From contig JAOARQ010000047.1 in assembly GCA_025210455.1 (NCBI GenBank), positions 62,001 to 126,000 on the forward strand: a stretch of DNA of 64,000 nucleotides. Reading direction: 5' to 3'. The notes under the pieces are model-generated. The model was not told the origin of the DNA, did not search any database, and saw only the letters and a list, made by a program, of their open reading frames with translations. The stretch's first letter is position 1. Each line of letters begins with the position of its first letter. The DNA is from Pelagimonas sp. Lineage in GTDB: Bacteria; Pseudomonadota; Alphaproteobacteria; Rhodobacterales; Rhodobacteraceae. Below, one piece after another: positions 16,669-31,600 of the stretch. The position numbers were made by a program, and so were the translations under genes.

Positions 16669-19600
16669 ATGGACATTGAAGGAACACTCGCCAACGAAAC
16701 ATTGTTTGGCAGCGCAGCCGAGGATTCGATCAACGCCAATGGCGGTGCGGATCATGTCTATGGGCGCGATGGCGATGACACCATTGATGGCGGGCCGGGG
16801 AATGACACGCTACGCGGCGAAGGCGGTGACGACAGCCTGACCGGTGGGGACGGCCCCGAAGGTCCTGCGGATGTTGATGGGGGAAATGACAGCCTGCTGG
16901 GCGGCGCAGGCAATGACACGCTAGAGGGCGGTGACGGTCATGACACTCTGAATGGTGGCGATGATGATGACATCCTGCGTGGGGGCGAAGGGGATGATTA
17001 TCTGAACGACACTGACGGGTCGAACACGCTGGAAGGCGGCGATGGGAATGACACGATCGACGCAGGTGATGGGGATGATCAGTTGTCCGGGGGGGACGGC
17101 GATGATCAGCTGGTTGGCTACAGCGGCTTTGACACGCTTTCGGGTGGGGATGGTGATGACACGCTTTCAGGCGGTGATTTTCCCGATAGCCTGTCTGGGG
17201 GCGAAGGCAATGACAGCCTGTCGGGCGATACCGGATACGACACGCTGAAAGGTGGCGAGGGCGACGATACTCTTGATGGTGGCGATCATGACGACACCCT
17301 GCAAGGCGGTGATGGTCACGACAGTCTGCTGGGGGGATCCGGTCGCGATACGCTGGAGGGCGGCAAAGACAATGATACCCTTGAGGGGGGCAATGATCAG
17401 GACACCCTGGATGGCGGTGACGGTGATGACAGCCTGCTGGGGCAAGGGGATCGCGACAGTCTGATCGGCGGGCTTGGCCATGACACGCTGGATGGCGGGC
17501 GCGAACGCGACACGCTGCAGGGCGGTGATGGCAACGACAGCCTGTTTGGGGGCGCTGACGATTTTGATGATCACCTGTCAGGCGATGGGGATGACGACAC
17601 GCTGGATGGGGGCGAAGGCGAAGATACCCTTTTGGGCGGCACCGGGCATGACAGCCTGCTGGGCGGCGCAGGTGAATTTTCTGATTCACTGGAAGGCAAT
17701 GATGGCGACGACTGGCTGGATGGCCAGGACGGGGCCGATACGCTGATTGGCGGTCTGGGCGATGATACGCTGATTGGGGGTGCGTCTGAGGATCAGGGCG
17801 CAGATTTCCTTGAAGGCGGTGAAGGTGACGACAGCCTGCAAGGCGGTGGCGGCGCAGATACGCTGATCGGTGGTCTTGGGGTCGACACGCTGGAAGGTGG
17901 CGCCGGAGATGACCTGTTGCAGGGTAACGAGGGCAGCGACAGCCTGTCAGGCGGGGCCGACAATGACACGCTGGAAGGGGCCGACGGCGACGATACTCTG
18001 ATTGGCGATGCTGGCAACGATAGCCTCTTGGGTGCGCAGGGGGTGGATTCGCTGATCGGCGGTGAAGGGGCGGATACGCTGCTTGGGGCCGAAGGGGATG
18101 ACACGCTGCAAGGGGGTATCGGCAACGATAGTCTTGTTGGGGATCTCGGTGCAGATCTTTTGCAGGGCGGCGATGGTGACGATGATCTTGACGGCGGTTT
18201 TGGCGATGACAGCCTTGAAGGGGGTGACGGCAACGACACGATCTTTGGTGGCGCGCATCTGGGGAACGACACGCTGGAGGGCGGGCTGGGTGACGACAGT
18301 CTGGATGGCGGCGTGGCCAGCGATACTCTTTTGGGTGGTGAAGGCAATGATGATCTCTACGGTGGTTCTGGCGGCTATGTGGATCATCTTGAAGGTGGTG
18401 CCGGAGATGACACGCTGGACGGCGGCGAAGGTGATGACCAGCTGATCGGCGGCGAAGGGCACGACAGCCTGCTGGGCGGTATGGGCAATTACGAAGACCA
18501 TCTGGAAGGCAACGAAGGTGACGATTGGCTGGATGGTCAGGGCGGGCGCGATACGCTGATTGGCGGTGCTGGCAATGATACGTTGATTGGTGGCACGGGC
18601 GCCTATCAGGATAGTCTGGTGGGCGGCCTGGGTCATGACAGTCTGGTTGGGTCCGCTGGCGAAGACATCCTGCAGGGCGATGAAGGTGATGACACCCTGC
18701 ATGGGGCTGCTGGCGCAGATTGGCTGAGCGGCGCAATCGGCGACGATAGCCTGTCTGGCGGTGACGGTCAGGATGTGCTGATTGGCGGGCTTGGCGATGA
18801 CGAGGCCGATGGTGGCGCGGATGCGGACAGCCTTTGGGGGGAAACCGGGTCTGATACGCTGCGCGGTGGTGCGGGTGATGACCTGCTACAGGGCGGTACT
18901 GAAGATGACCTACTGGCTGGTGGGGCCGATGCAGATACGCTTTGGGGCGAAGAGGGCGACGACACGCTGCAAGGCGATGCCGGGGATGATCTGCTGATCG
19001 GTGAGATCGGCGATGATTCACTTGATGGCGGTGCGGATAACGACAACCTGAGCGGCGGGCTTGGCGATGATACCCTGATGGGGGGCGCTGGCATTGACAC
19101 GCTGGCTGGCGGGCTGGGGGATGACAGCCTTTTGGGTGGTGACGGCGGTGATGCGCTTTATGCCGGTGATGGTGATGACACGCTGGAAGGTGGCGATGGT
19201 CGCGACACCCTGCGCGGCGAAATTGGCGATGATATTCTGCGCGGTGGTGCTGATTTTGACCGGCTTTTGGGCGGTGAAGGTGACGACAGTCTGGAAGGTG
19301 ACGCCGGGCGCGATACGCTTTGGGGGGATGTCGGAGATGATACCCTGTCTGGCGGTGAAGATGACGATGATCTTTATGGCGAAGAGGGGGATGACAGCCT
19401 TTTGGGCGGGGGCGGCAATGATCTCCTGATTGGCGATGTGGGCGCGGATACGCTGCATGGCGGTGCAGATGGCGATACGTTGCAAGGCGGCGAAGGCGAT
19501 GATCACCTGTTTGGGGGCGCTGGCCTGAATGTGATCGATGGCGGTGAAGGCTATGAAACCCTGTTTTACGCCGATGCGCTGACCACCGACGGCAATGACA

Positions 19601-22600
19601 TCGGGGTTCTGATTGCCCCCTTCGAAGATGAGCCTGAGATTGCTCTCTATGTGGATGGCTCTTTGGCCTCTGGCGCGTTTGGCGATTCAATCATGGGTGT
19701 TGAACGGCTGGTCATGAGCGATCAGATCGACATTCTGCGCGTTGGTGCTGGCGAAGGCGGAGACGGTTTTGACCCCGTCGTGATTGATCTGGGCGGCGCA
19801 GAAGGGGGCGGATCGCAGGGTGATCTGATTGATTTTTCCCGCACGGATTCGACCTATGCCGATACCGGCGTGTTCTTTTACAACGGTCACCTTTCTGCGG
19901 CTGATCCTGCGCGCACGCAGGCCTATCTGGATATCCGGTCCAAGTTTGGCAATCAGTCCAACAGGTTTGCCGATGAACTGGCAAAAGAAGCCGCAGCTGT
20001 TGATTTCAGCAAGGGGCTGCGGTTTGAAAATGTAGATTCAGTGACGCTGTCTGATGCCGATGACCGCTTTGTGCTGAACCTGCAAGATCAGGGGTCGCAC
20101 TCAGGCACCGGTGAGATCCGTGGCCTTGGGGGCCGAGATGTTCTGTATGTTTCCAGCCCGCCTGCAGGGGATCTGACACTGGATGGTGGCGCAGACAATG
20201 ACATGGTCATTGCTGTCAGCGGCGAAGCGATCAAGACCGTGGGCGGGCTTGGCCGTGATACGATCATCAACTTTACCTTTGGCGGTGAGCTTTACGGTGA
20301 CAGTCAGAATGGTCAGGTGATCAATTCGGATGGCTCTGTTTCCGGCGTTGAGGAAAGTGTCGCGAATGCAGACCAGTTCTGGTACGCGCCCAACACCACG
20401 ATTTATGACGCGCAAAAGCACGATATTCTGACATTCTACGGTGTGCCGCTGACAGGCGGGGATGCCACGGCAGCCTCGGCGGGGATGCTGGCTGCGCCTT
20501 TTGGCTCGGATGTGCTTGGCATCACACTGGATGCCTTTACGCAGGCCTCGGTTCTGAACCCGGCCGCACATGTGGGAATGCTGCGCACCTTCTATGACAC
20601 GCTTGTGCCGATGATTGCTTATCTGGCGCGTCATGACGGGTCGATGGAAGTGGTTAACATGACCGCGATCTTGTGGAATATCGCCACCGGCGGTCTGGAC
20701 AGCCCGGAAGAGGTGCATGTGGGCGAAGGGCAGCTGGCCAGCCCCTTTGGGCGCCAGATTGTGCCAGACATGAATTTTGCCACGTCTGATATTTTCGGCA
20801 ATACCCTGCTGTCTGTGGAATCGCAGACCGGCGGGTTCAAATCCTGGACAGATACCTATGCCCGCAACGTGGGTGATTTTGGGATGTTGTTCAACTTCCC
20901 GGATGTGTTTTCGATTCTCATGAGCGCGAGCTATGGGATGGTCAAACACGTTGCGAACCGACTGCCGGGGATTGGCGTCATGCTGGCGGCCTTTGATGAG
21001 CTGTCGACAGTTGACGCGGCGGCCTGGGTGGCGGGGGCTGCGGCGCGTATGGCCAAGGCCAACCTCTGGGCCAATAATCAGGATCCACTGACGATTGATC
21101 TGGATGGGGATGGCATTGAAACCATTGCGATCAACGGATCGCGGGTGTTCTTCGATCAGAACCTTAATCACTTTGCCGAGGCCACAGGCTGGCTGGACGG
21201 AGACGACGGTTTCCTTGTGCGCGATCTGAACAACAACGGGCGGATCGACGATATTTCCGAAATGTTCGGTTTTGAGTTTGGCGGCGGGTTTGCCCATCTG
21301 GCGCAGTTTGATGACAATGGCGATGGCCGGATTGATGCCAATGATGCGATCTGGTCTGAGTTGCTGGTCTGGCGCGACATCAACGAAGATGGTGTCACCG
21401 ATGCGGGCGAACTGCTGACGCTGGCAGAGCTGGGGATTCTCAGCTTTGATCTGAACGCCGAAGATCTGGATATCACGACACCGCAGGGGGCCGATCTGCT
21501 GGCCAGCGCGGTGGTGGAATTCGAAAATGGTCCGATCCGTCGGATGTTCGAAACCATCTTTGAAACCAACCACACCTATTCGGTCTACACCGGCGAACAG
21601 GGGCTTGCGCCCTGGTTGGAAGGGCTGAATATCGAAAGCCGTGGCTATGGGGATGTGACCGATCTGTCGGTGGCGATGGCCAATGATCTGGCCATGGGGC
21701 AGATCGTGGCGGATGCCGCGGCGGCGATGGTCACGCCCGATCTTCTGGATTTGGTGCAGCATGTTGGCCCGGTTCTCAGCTATTGGGGCCAGACGCTGGA
21801 AACCACCTATGAGCTGACGCCGGTTCTGCTGGCGACAGATGCCGACGGCGCGGTCAGCCTGATGGACTATGGCGTCTATGTCGAAGACGCCAGCGGTGGC
21901 TATTGGGTACTGAACAGCGGCGCTCAGATTCTGGATGGCAGTGGTGATGTGATCGCCCGGCCGACGCTGGAGCAGGTGATGGCGCAGGCGGCCGGGGCGG
22001 GACAGGTCTGGCAGATGGAGCAGACCTGGTCCCCTGCAACCCGGGGCGAAGCGGTGCAGTTCCGTGCCGAAGCGCCCTATCTGGTGCGCATCGTTGATGA
22101 CCGTGCGGTGATTGATGACTGGGGCATTCAGAATGCCGATGGCAGCTGGCGGCTGGCCAGCGGGCGGCAGATCACCGGGGCGGATGGAACCCCGATTGCC
22201 AGCCCGACGGTGGATGATATTCTGGCGCTGGCACGCAGTGACGGTCAGGAATGGCGGGTCGAAGAAATCAGCCACAATCCCTTTGCACAAGTGCCTGTGG
22301 GTGAAATCGGCATTCGCATGACCGATGGGAATTTCGTCGATTACACCGTGGAAGTGACGGATCAGGATGGGGCGTTCTATGTCTGGGCGCGCAATCTGGA
22401 CCGTGCGCTGGAACTGCAGTTCAAGACAGGCGATTCCCGCGAATTTAACCTGCGCAACTATGAGGTCGATTTTGACACTCTAGACGAAGTTGGCGTGACG
22501 CAGGACAGCGCGTACCGCGTTGAAATTCTGACACCGGGCCAGTTCCATTTCGCTATGTCTCTGGCGGGGCTGGAGTTCCACGAAGAGATGCTGACCGCCA

Positions 22601-25600
22601 AGCTGGATCCCAGCACCGGTCTGATTGATTACAAGCTGATCGAGGGTGGCGATTATTCTGCCTCGCAAGAGCGCTATGAATCCTTCATCGAACCCACGAT
22701 TGACCTGGCGGGTGTGGGGCTGCTGCAATATTTCCAGACGGCCATGCGCCTGTCGGTGCGGCTGGCACTGCAAAGCGGTCTGAAAGAGTTCGCCCGCGAT
22801 ATCGAATATGATCCGCTGCGTGATGCCTATCGCCCGACGTCAGATCGGGAGATGGCCCCGATGTTTGAGGCTATTTTCGAAACGGCTCCTGCCAGCAACG
22901 AAGATGACGCGGTTTATGATTTCCTTGTGGCCTGGTTCGAAGTGTTGTCGCAGGTCATTCCCGACTATGAGACCGCAGATCGCAAGTATGCCTTTGATCC
23001 CGGCCTTGGGGTGGATCAGCCCTTTGTGATGCAGATGGCGCTGACGGCCTATGACAATGTGCCTTTGGATGTGGATATCTATGCGCTGGCCAATGCCATG
23101 GGGGTGGATGAGACACAGCTGATCACCCATGACGCTGTTGATACATCGATCACCGGGCATGACGGGGTGAACTTCTGGATCCTGACCGACGGCAATCAAA
23201 GCATCACCGGCAGCTATGCGGCGGATGATGAAATCTTTACCGACCGCATTGAATCCGATGTGTATTTCGCCGCCAAGGAATCAGGGGATGATATCATTCT
23301 GGATCGCGATCTGGGTGACCATGATCAGCTGCGCCTGTCGCATATCCGTTCTGATGATGTGCGGGCGGTGCGCGATGGCGAAGACCTGATCCTGTATTAC
23401 AATGATGGTGCCAATTTCATCCGCCTGACCAACCAGTTTCTGGGTGAACGCAACATCATCTTGCGTGATGGAACGCGGGTGGAAACTGGCGTTGATGAAA
23501 TCATCTTTGCCGATGCGCAGGTCTGGGATCGGTATCGCATGTCTTTTGCGGTGGTGGATTTCGAACGCGGCGCGGGGGATTTCAACGATGCCTATTACGG
23601 CTCGGGCTCAGAAGACATCATGTATGGAGGCCGGGGCAATGATTTCCTGTCAGGCGGGGCCGGCGGCGACAACTATCTGTATGAGAGGGGTGATGGTCAC
23701 GATGTGATCGACGACCTTGGGAATTTCTCATTTGGTCCTTTGCAGGCCGGATTGGATTTCCTGACATTCCGCGGCGAGATCCGCAAAGAAAACACACGCC
23801 TGACCCGCGATGGGGACAGTGACAATCTGCTGATCACCCTGCTGGATGAGCAGGGCAATGACACCGGCGACAGTGTTGAGATCGTTGATTACTTTGCCGG
23901 GCTGCGTCTGAACCTTGGGGCCTTCGGAGAAGCGCTGGGGGCGGATGCGGGGCTGGATTACATCGCCCCCAATCAGATTGAAAAGATCATCTTTGAATCC
24001 GGGGCGGCCTTTGAATTCGATGAAATCGTCGATGAGGTCATCGCCAATGCGAAGACCACTGGGGATGATGCGATCTATGGGGTGTTGAATGACAACACCC
24101 TGGATGGCGGCGCGGGGGATGATTACCTGACCGGGCGTCAGGGCTTTGACACCTATATTTACGGGCGCGGCTATGGATCTGATGTGATCCTTGATGGTGA
24201 CATGAGCAGTTCGCTGTTTGGTGGGAAAGATGACCAGATCACCTTTGTCGATGATCTGCGCTGGACCGATTTCGATTTCCTGCGGGATGGTGATAGCGAC
24301 ACGCTGCGGATGCGGGTCAAAGGCACCGATGATGAGGTGATCTTTACCGACTTTTTGGATTACATCCTGCTGGTCGGCTTTACCAATGCCATCGAACGCT
24401 TTGAGTTTGCTGATGGCACGGTCTGGGATCTGGCCAAGCTGCTGCAGCATTATGTCGATATTGCGGGCACTGATGGGGATGACAGCGTCTATGGGTTTGA
24501 CCATATCGCAGATCGTCTGGATGGCGGCGCGGGGAATGACCGGCTGGAAGGGCAGGGTGGCAGCGACACCTATGTCTTTGCAGCGGGCTATGGTCAGGAT
24601 ACGGTCTTTGATCAGTCGGGGGCTGTCTTTTCCGCGCATGGGCAGGACACTGTTGAATTTGTCGGGCTGAATGCCGGGGATGTGGCGTTTTCACGGACGG
24701 ATCTGGATCTGATCATGACGATCCGGGGCACTGATGAACGGATTGTGCTGGAAAACCAATATGTACGCGATGGGGCGCAGCGTCACGCGATTGAGTTCTT
24801 CCAGTTTGCTGATCAAGTGCTGGATTACACTGATTTCAACCCCGAAGATCTGGATCTGGTGGGCTCCGATGGGGCGGAAACCCTGACCGGTTCGAATTTT
24901 GCCGAAACCTTTGATGCGCGCGGCGGTGATGATCTGATCGTAGGCGGTGACGGTGGGGATACCTATCTTTTTGATGTAGGATACGGCACTGATGTGATTG
25001 TCGATACCCGCGTGCGCGCGGCCTGGAATGATCGCGAAGGGATCATTGTGCCGGTGGATGACCGCGTGGTCTTTGGCGATGATATCACGCAGGCCAATGT
25101 GGTCTTTACCAAAGATGGCAATGATCTGGTAATCTCGGTGCAAGATCGCAGTGATACGCTGCGCATTCGCAACCAGTTTCTGGATATCGACAACGGGGTT
25201 GAGCATTTCGACTTCACCGATGGCAGCACCCTGTCGATTGCCGATGTCGAAGAGCGTCTGAACATCGAAGGGGGCAATCGCGGTGATAACCTGATCAAAG
25301 GCAACCCAAGCAATCCAAATACGCTGGATGGTCGTCAGGGGGATGACACGCTGGTGGGCGGCGCTGCCGAAGATCTTTATGCCTTTGGGGCGGATTACGG
25401 CTTTGATCGCATTCAGGAACAGCCTGACGCGGCGGGCGTGATTGACCGGGTGCAGTTTGGCGCTTCGGTGACGCGTGATGCGCTGCGGATCACCCGCGAT
25501 GGGGATGATCTGGTGATTGATCTGGGTAATGGTGCGGATGTGCTGACCATTGCCGGCGGGCTGGGCAATACCCGCGTCGAGGAATTCCATTTTGGTGACG

Positions 25601-28600
25601 GCACTGTTCTGACACTTGAGCAGATCATTGATGAAATGCTCAGCGGGACAGAGGCCTCTGAGCAGCTGGTTGGTCTGGACACCCGCGATGATACGCTTTC
25701 GGGTGGCGCGGGGGCCGACGCGCTGCTGGGTGGCGCGGGCGATGACACCTATCAGGTGGGGCTGGGCGACACATCAACCAGCATTTCTGACAGCGCGGGC
25801 ATTGATCGTCTGGTTTTTGGTTCGGGCATTGCGCCGGAACAGGTGGCTTTCCGCAACATTGACGGTGATCTGCTGATCACGCTGGCGGGCACGGGTGAAC
25901 GCATCGTGGTGCTGGGGGGCTATAAGGCCACTCCGGTGGAAAGCTTTGAATTCGAAGATGGCACGATCCTGACCATTCAGCAGGTGCGCGATCAACTGCG
26001 CCTGAACGCGGATTACAGCGGGCAGGATATTCTGGACACATCGGATTTTGAGCCGAGTGTGGTGCTGAACGCTGGGCGCGGGCATGACAAGATCCTGCTG
26101 GCGCAGGACAGCATTGTGGCCTTCCAGTCGGGCGGCGGCATTGATCAGGTTGAAATGGGGTATCAGGTGACGCAGGCCACCCTGCGCATTCTGGACTATA
26201 CGTCGGATCAGGTGCTGGTGCGTCAGTCTGATGGCCAATCAGATGATCTGATCCTCAGCTTCCCCGGTGACGGCGATATGATCGTCATCAAAGGCGCGCT
26301 GGGGCGTGGGGCTGTGCCCAAAGTGGTCTTCTCCAACTTTGTTGAATGGGGCGCTGATGATCTGGTGCAGGCCCTTGTGGAAGGGCAAAGTAACGCGGGC
26401 GACAATGTGATACGCGGCAGCGATCGCGCCGATACGCTGGATGGCGGGGCAGGTGACGATGTGCTGCGCGGTGATCGCGGAGATGACACCTATCGTTTCC
26501 GTCTGGGGGATGGGCAGGATGTGATCGAAGACCCACAGGGGTTTGATCGGCTTGAGCTTACCGGCTATCGCCCCGGCGAAGTGCGGGTTGAGCGGCTGGC
26601 AGAGGATCGTGATGATCTGCTGCTGACCTTCCTTCTGAGCGATGATGCGATCCTGATCCGCGATGCGGCGATTGACGAAATTGTCTTTGGGGATGGCACG
26701 CTCTGGACCCGCGACATGCTGCTGGATCTGGTGAATGCGGTGGGCACCGATGGGGATGATCTGCTGCGCGGCACCGCCGGTGATGAAACCTATCGTCCAC
26801 GTCTGGGCAATGATGTGATTGTCGATGGCACCGGCAATGACATCTATGAATTTGCGCGCGGCGATGGGCAGGATCGAATTTCGACCGCCGGGCCAGCGGA
26901 TGGCTTTGGCACGATCCGTTTTGCTGCAGATATTGCGCTGGAAGATCTCGCGGTAAAACGTGATGCGCAGGGCAATCTGGTGCTGACCATTGCAGGTGGC
27001 GATGATCGTCTGACGCTGATTGACCCGGTGGGGGATCCGGATGCGATTATCGGTACGCTACAGTTTGCCGATGGCCGCAGCCAGCTGATCGCCGATCTGG
27101 CGCGCGCGATTGCGCCGACTGACGGGGATGATCACATCATCACCCCATCTGGCCCATTGGCCATCGGAGCTGAGCCGGGTGGCACCCTGTTTGGGCAGGG
27201 CGGCAATGATACGCTGGTAAGCGGGCGCGGGTCGGATGTACTGAATGGCGGCGCGGGCAATGATCTGCTGAAAGGGCACAGCGGCGGCGATATCTATGTC
27301 TTTGCCCAAGGGTCCGGGCAGGACACGATTGCAGATGTCGAAGGGCTGAGTGCTGCGGCGGTGGATCGCGTGCAGTTTGGCGCAGGCATCCAGCCACAGG
27401 ATTTGCGGGTGATTGCCACAGGCACAGATCTGGTGATCGGCTTTGCCGGAACGCAAGATCGCCTGACCATCCAGAACATGTTTGATCGTCAGGGTCTGGA
27501 CAGCCGCATCGAAGAATTTGTCTTTTCCAGCGGTGAGGTCTGGGATCTGGCGCGGATCATTGCCTTTGCCACCGCGGGTGGCGATGCGGATGAGATCATT
27601 GATCTGGGGCAGAGCACCGCGTTTGACGCAACCCTTGCCGGGGGCGCGGGCAACGATGTGCTGGCCGGAGGACGGGGGGATTCCGTCTATCGCTTTGCGC
27701 CGGGGGATGGTCGCGATGTGGTGTTCGAAGCCGCCAACTGGACGTCCAGTACCGACCGCATTGAATTTGGCGCAGGCTTTGCCCCAGCGGATATGGTTGC
27801 CGTGCAACAGGGCAATGATCTGCTGATCCGCTTTGTTGGTTCGGGGGATCAACTGCTTGTGCGCAACCAGTTTGCCTATTCGCAACCTGCCATTGAAAGC
27901 TTTGCCTTTGAGGGCACATTGCCTTTGTCTGCGGCTGATGTTGCAGCGGCTGTGGTCAGCGAAGAGCAGGCGCAGCGCCTGGTGACACCGTCGGTTGCGG
28001 GTACCAATCCCTTTGGCGATCCTCTCTTTGGCGAGGCAGGCAGCAGCGCAGGCGCACAGACTGGCGGTGCAACCGGGGGCGCGCTGGCGTCACCTCAGCC
28101 GCGCCGCATTGTGGCCACCGATGGTGTGGCCGAGGTGTTCGACAGCTTTGTGCCGCTGATTGATGACGGCACCGGGCTGATCACCATCGCAGGCTTTGAA
28201 ACCGGCGATCTGGGGGACAAGCTGGATATCCGCTTGGCGCAAGACCTGATCGGAGAGGTCGTTGCCCGGCAGGAAGGGGCGGATACCTATGTGTATTTCG
28301 TGGATACTGGTGTCACCGCCTTGGATGCAGCGCGCCAGTTGTTCCGTCTGGAAGGCACCGCGCTGGATGATCTGACATCGGGCAACTTCAATGGATCGCC
28401 TTTTGTTTCTGCAGCGCCGATGGCGCTTGAGGGTACCAACGATGCCGAAGCCCTGACCGGGGGTTGGGGTGACGATACGCTGACCGGTTACAACGGTGCG
28501 GATACGCTGGAAGGTGGGCAGGGCAATGACCTGCTGTCCGGGCGGCATCAGAATGATATCTATGTGTTTGAAATGGGCTTTGGTCAGGACACTGTTTCTG

Positions 28601-31600
28601 ACAATGGCGTAAATTCGCTGTCGCCCGCGGATGAAATCCGCTTTGGCGCAGGGTTTGATCCGGCGGATCTGCGGGTGCAGGTGGATGGCGCAGATCTGAT
28701 CCTCAGCTTTGTGGGCAGTGACGATTCCGTGCGGCTGGATCGCAGCATGTCGAACAACCGCTACCGCATTGAGACCCTGCGGTTCGAAGATGGCACGGTG
28801 CTGACCCATGCGCAGCTGGTGGCGATGGGGCTGGTTGGCGACGACAGTGATCAGATCCTGAATGGCAGCTTTGATGGCGAGCAGATCAGCGCAGCAGGCG
28901 GCAATGACAGCCTGTTTGCGGGTGACGGCGATGACACGCTGAACGGCGGCGCGGGCAATGATCTGCTTTCTGGTGGCGAAGCCAATGATCTCTATCGGTT
29001 CAATGCGGGCTTTGGTCAGGATACGATTTCTGATGATGGCCATCAGATCTGGTCATTTGCTGATGTGATCGAATTTGGGGCGGGGCTGGATCTGGCTGAT
29101 CTTCGGGTTTCGACCCAGGACGCGGATCTAGTGCTGCGCTTTGAGGGCAGCGAAGATCGCCTGACCATTGAAAATTCTCTGACGTCGCAGCGCAATCGCA
29201 TTGAGACCCTGCGCTTTGACGATGGGTCCGAGCTAACCCATGCGCAGCTGACTGCGCTGGCCTGGCAGCCGCAAGAGGCGGATCAGCATGTGGATGGCAG
29301 CCGCGATGCGGATCTGATCGCCTTGGGCGCGGGCAATGACAGCGTATATGGGCTGGGCGGGGCGGATACGCTGAATGGGGGCAGCGGGCATGACTATCTG
29401 TCTGGCGGCGAGCAGAGCGATATCTACCAGTTTGATGCGGGCTTTGGCCATGACACCATTTCGGACAACGGTCATGGCACCTGGTCTATGGCAGATGAAA
29501 TCCGCTTTGGGTCCGGGCTGGGGGCAGCAGATCTGCGTGTACAGGCCGAAGGGAATGATCTGATCCTGCGTTTTGCGGGACAAGACAATAGTATCCGGCT
29601 GGAAAACACGCTGAGCAGCAACCGCTATCGGATCGAAACCCTGCGATTTGAAGACGGAACCAGCCTGAGCCACGCAGATCTGGTGCAACTGGCGCTGGCT
29701 GGCACTGCCGATGATCAATCTCTGAGCGGGGGTTATGATGCGGATGCGATCCATGCTGCCGGGGGCAATGACAGCCTGTTTGGTTTGGCGGGCCATGACA
29801 CGCTGGAAGGCGGAAGTGGCAATGATGCGCTTTCCGGCGGGGCAGGCAGCGATCTCTATCTGTTTGACGCGGGCTTTGGTCAGGATGTGGTGGCGGACAA
29901 CGGGCGGGCCAATCTTTCGCCAGCCGATGTGATCCGCTTTGGGGTGGGTCTGTCTCTGGATGATCTTTGGGTGCGTCGCGATGGCGATGATCTGGTGCTG
30001 GGCTTTGGCTCCCAAGAAGACCGCCTGCGGATCGAGAACGGGGTTTCAAACGGGTATTACATCATTGAAACGCTGGAATTTGCCGATGGTCGCAGCCTGA
30101 GACACGCGGATCTTCTGGCGCGTCTGCCCGGCTTTACGGCGGGGGATGATCGCGGTCAGGCGGATGCCACGGCGCAGGTGATGGATGGGCTTGCAGGTGA
30201 CGATACGCTGACCGGCGAAGCGGGGGACGATACCCTGTCAGGTGGCGCGGGCTTTGACAGCCTTGCGGGTGGCACCGGCGCTGATGAACTGTCGGGCGGC
30301 GCTGATAATGACACCCTTTTGGGGGGCGATCACGCGGATCGGCTGTCAGGCGATGCCGGGGATGATCTGCTGCAAGGTGGCGCGGGCAATGACACCTATC
30401 TGTTCTCAGCGGGCTTTGGCCATGATGTGATCGACGATTATGATGGTATCCCGCTTTGGGCGGGCACGGATGAGCTGCGATTTGACGCCACTGTCCAGCC
30501 TGCGGATGTGACGGTGTATCACGATGGACCTGATCTGGTGCTGGTACTGGTGGCAACCGGGGATCAGCTGCGTCTGAAAGGCACCGTGGATGGCGGAGCC
30601 AAACGCATTGAAACCGTTGTTTTCGAAGCAGATGGCAGTTCGCTGAACCATGCTGATCTGCTGGCCAGTGCCCTGCCATGGGAGGGCCCGAACGGGATCA
30701 CTCAGGCGGGCACAGTGGCGGGCAATCTGTTGCAGGGCACTGATGCTGACGATTTGATCACGGGCCTGCCGACGGGCAGCCATATGGATGGCGGCGCAGG
30801 CAATGACAGCCTGCAAGGCGGTGCGCAGGATGAAACCCTGACGGGTGGCAGCGGCAATGACCTGCTGCAAGGTGGCGCAGGCAATGACACCTACCGCTTT
30901 GAGGCGGGCTTTGGTCAGGATTTGCTGCAAGATGGCGGCACAAATGCTGCGGGTGCCAATATCGATGTGATCGAATTTGGTGCGGGCATTCTGCCGGGTG
31001 ATCTGCGGATCGAACAGCATGGCGATGATCTGGTGCTGCGGGTTGTGACAACGCAGGATCGTCTGACCATCACAGATGGTGCTTTGGCGGCCCCTGCGAC
31101 GGGTGGCATTGATGAGTTGCGATTTGAGGATGGCACGGTCTGGAACCATGCCTATCTGCTGGCCAATATGGTGGCGCCAAATCCTGATGGGCAGGATATC
31201 ATACCGGTGACGGGTGGCGTTGCGGACAGTCTGACAGGCAGTGCCGGGGATGAAACCCTGCAGGGGCTGCTGGAAAACGATACGCTGAACGGTGCGGGTG
31301 GGAATGACTCGCTTTATGGTGGATCGGGCAATGATCTGCTGATTGGCGGCACCGGCAATGATGTGCTTGATGGCGGTGAAGGCAATGACACCTACCGTTT
31401 TGGCGCGGATTTCGGCCGCGATCAGATCTGGGAATCCAGTTTTGGCGAAATGCCAGCCTTTAACATCATTGAGTTCGAAACAGATTTTGCTGCTGCTGAT
31501 CTTCAGGTGCTGCGGGATACGGTGAACAATCAACTGGTGCTGCGCTTTGCGGCCTCTGGCGATGAGGTGCGCGTGCCAATGCCTGCTGATGCGGGGGGCT

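Noticed and set aside
16730-19690. Minus-strand open frame of 986 codons opposite the RTX block
   Set aside because: It is rich in His, Arg, Pro and Cys with no domain; the codon usage of the sense RTX repeats (GGC, GAT, GAC) simply avoids stops in this antisense frame.
20101-22290. Minus-strand open frame of 729 codons inside the giant gene, and similar long antisense frames up to 39 kb
   Set aside because: Composition is implausible, no ribosome binding site or homology is seen, and all lie opposite well-supported coding sequence.
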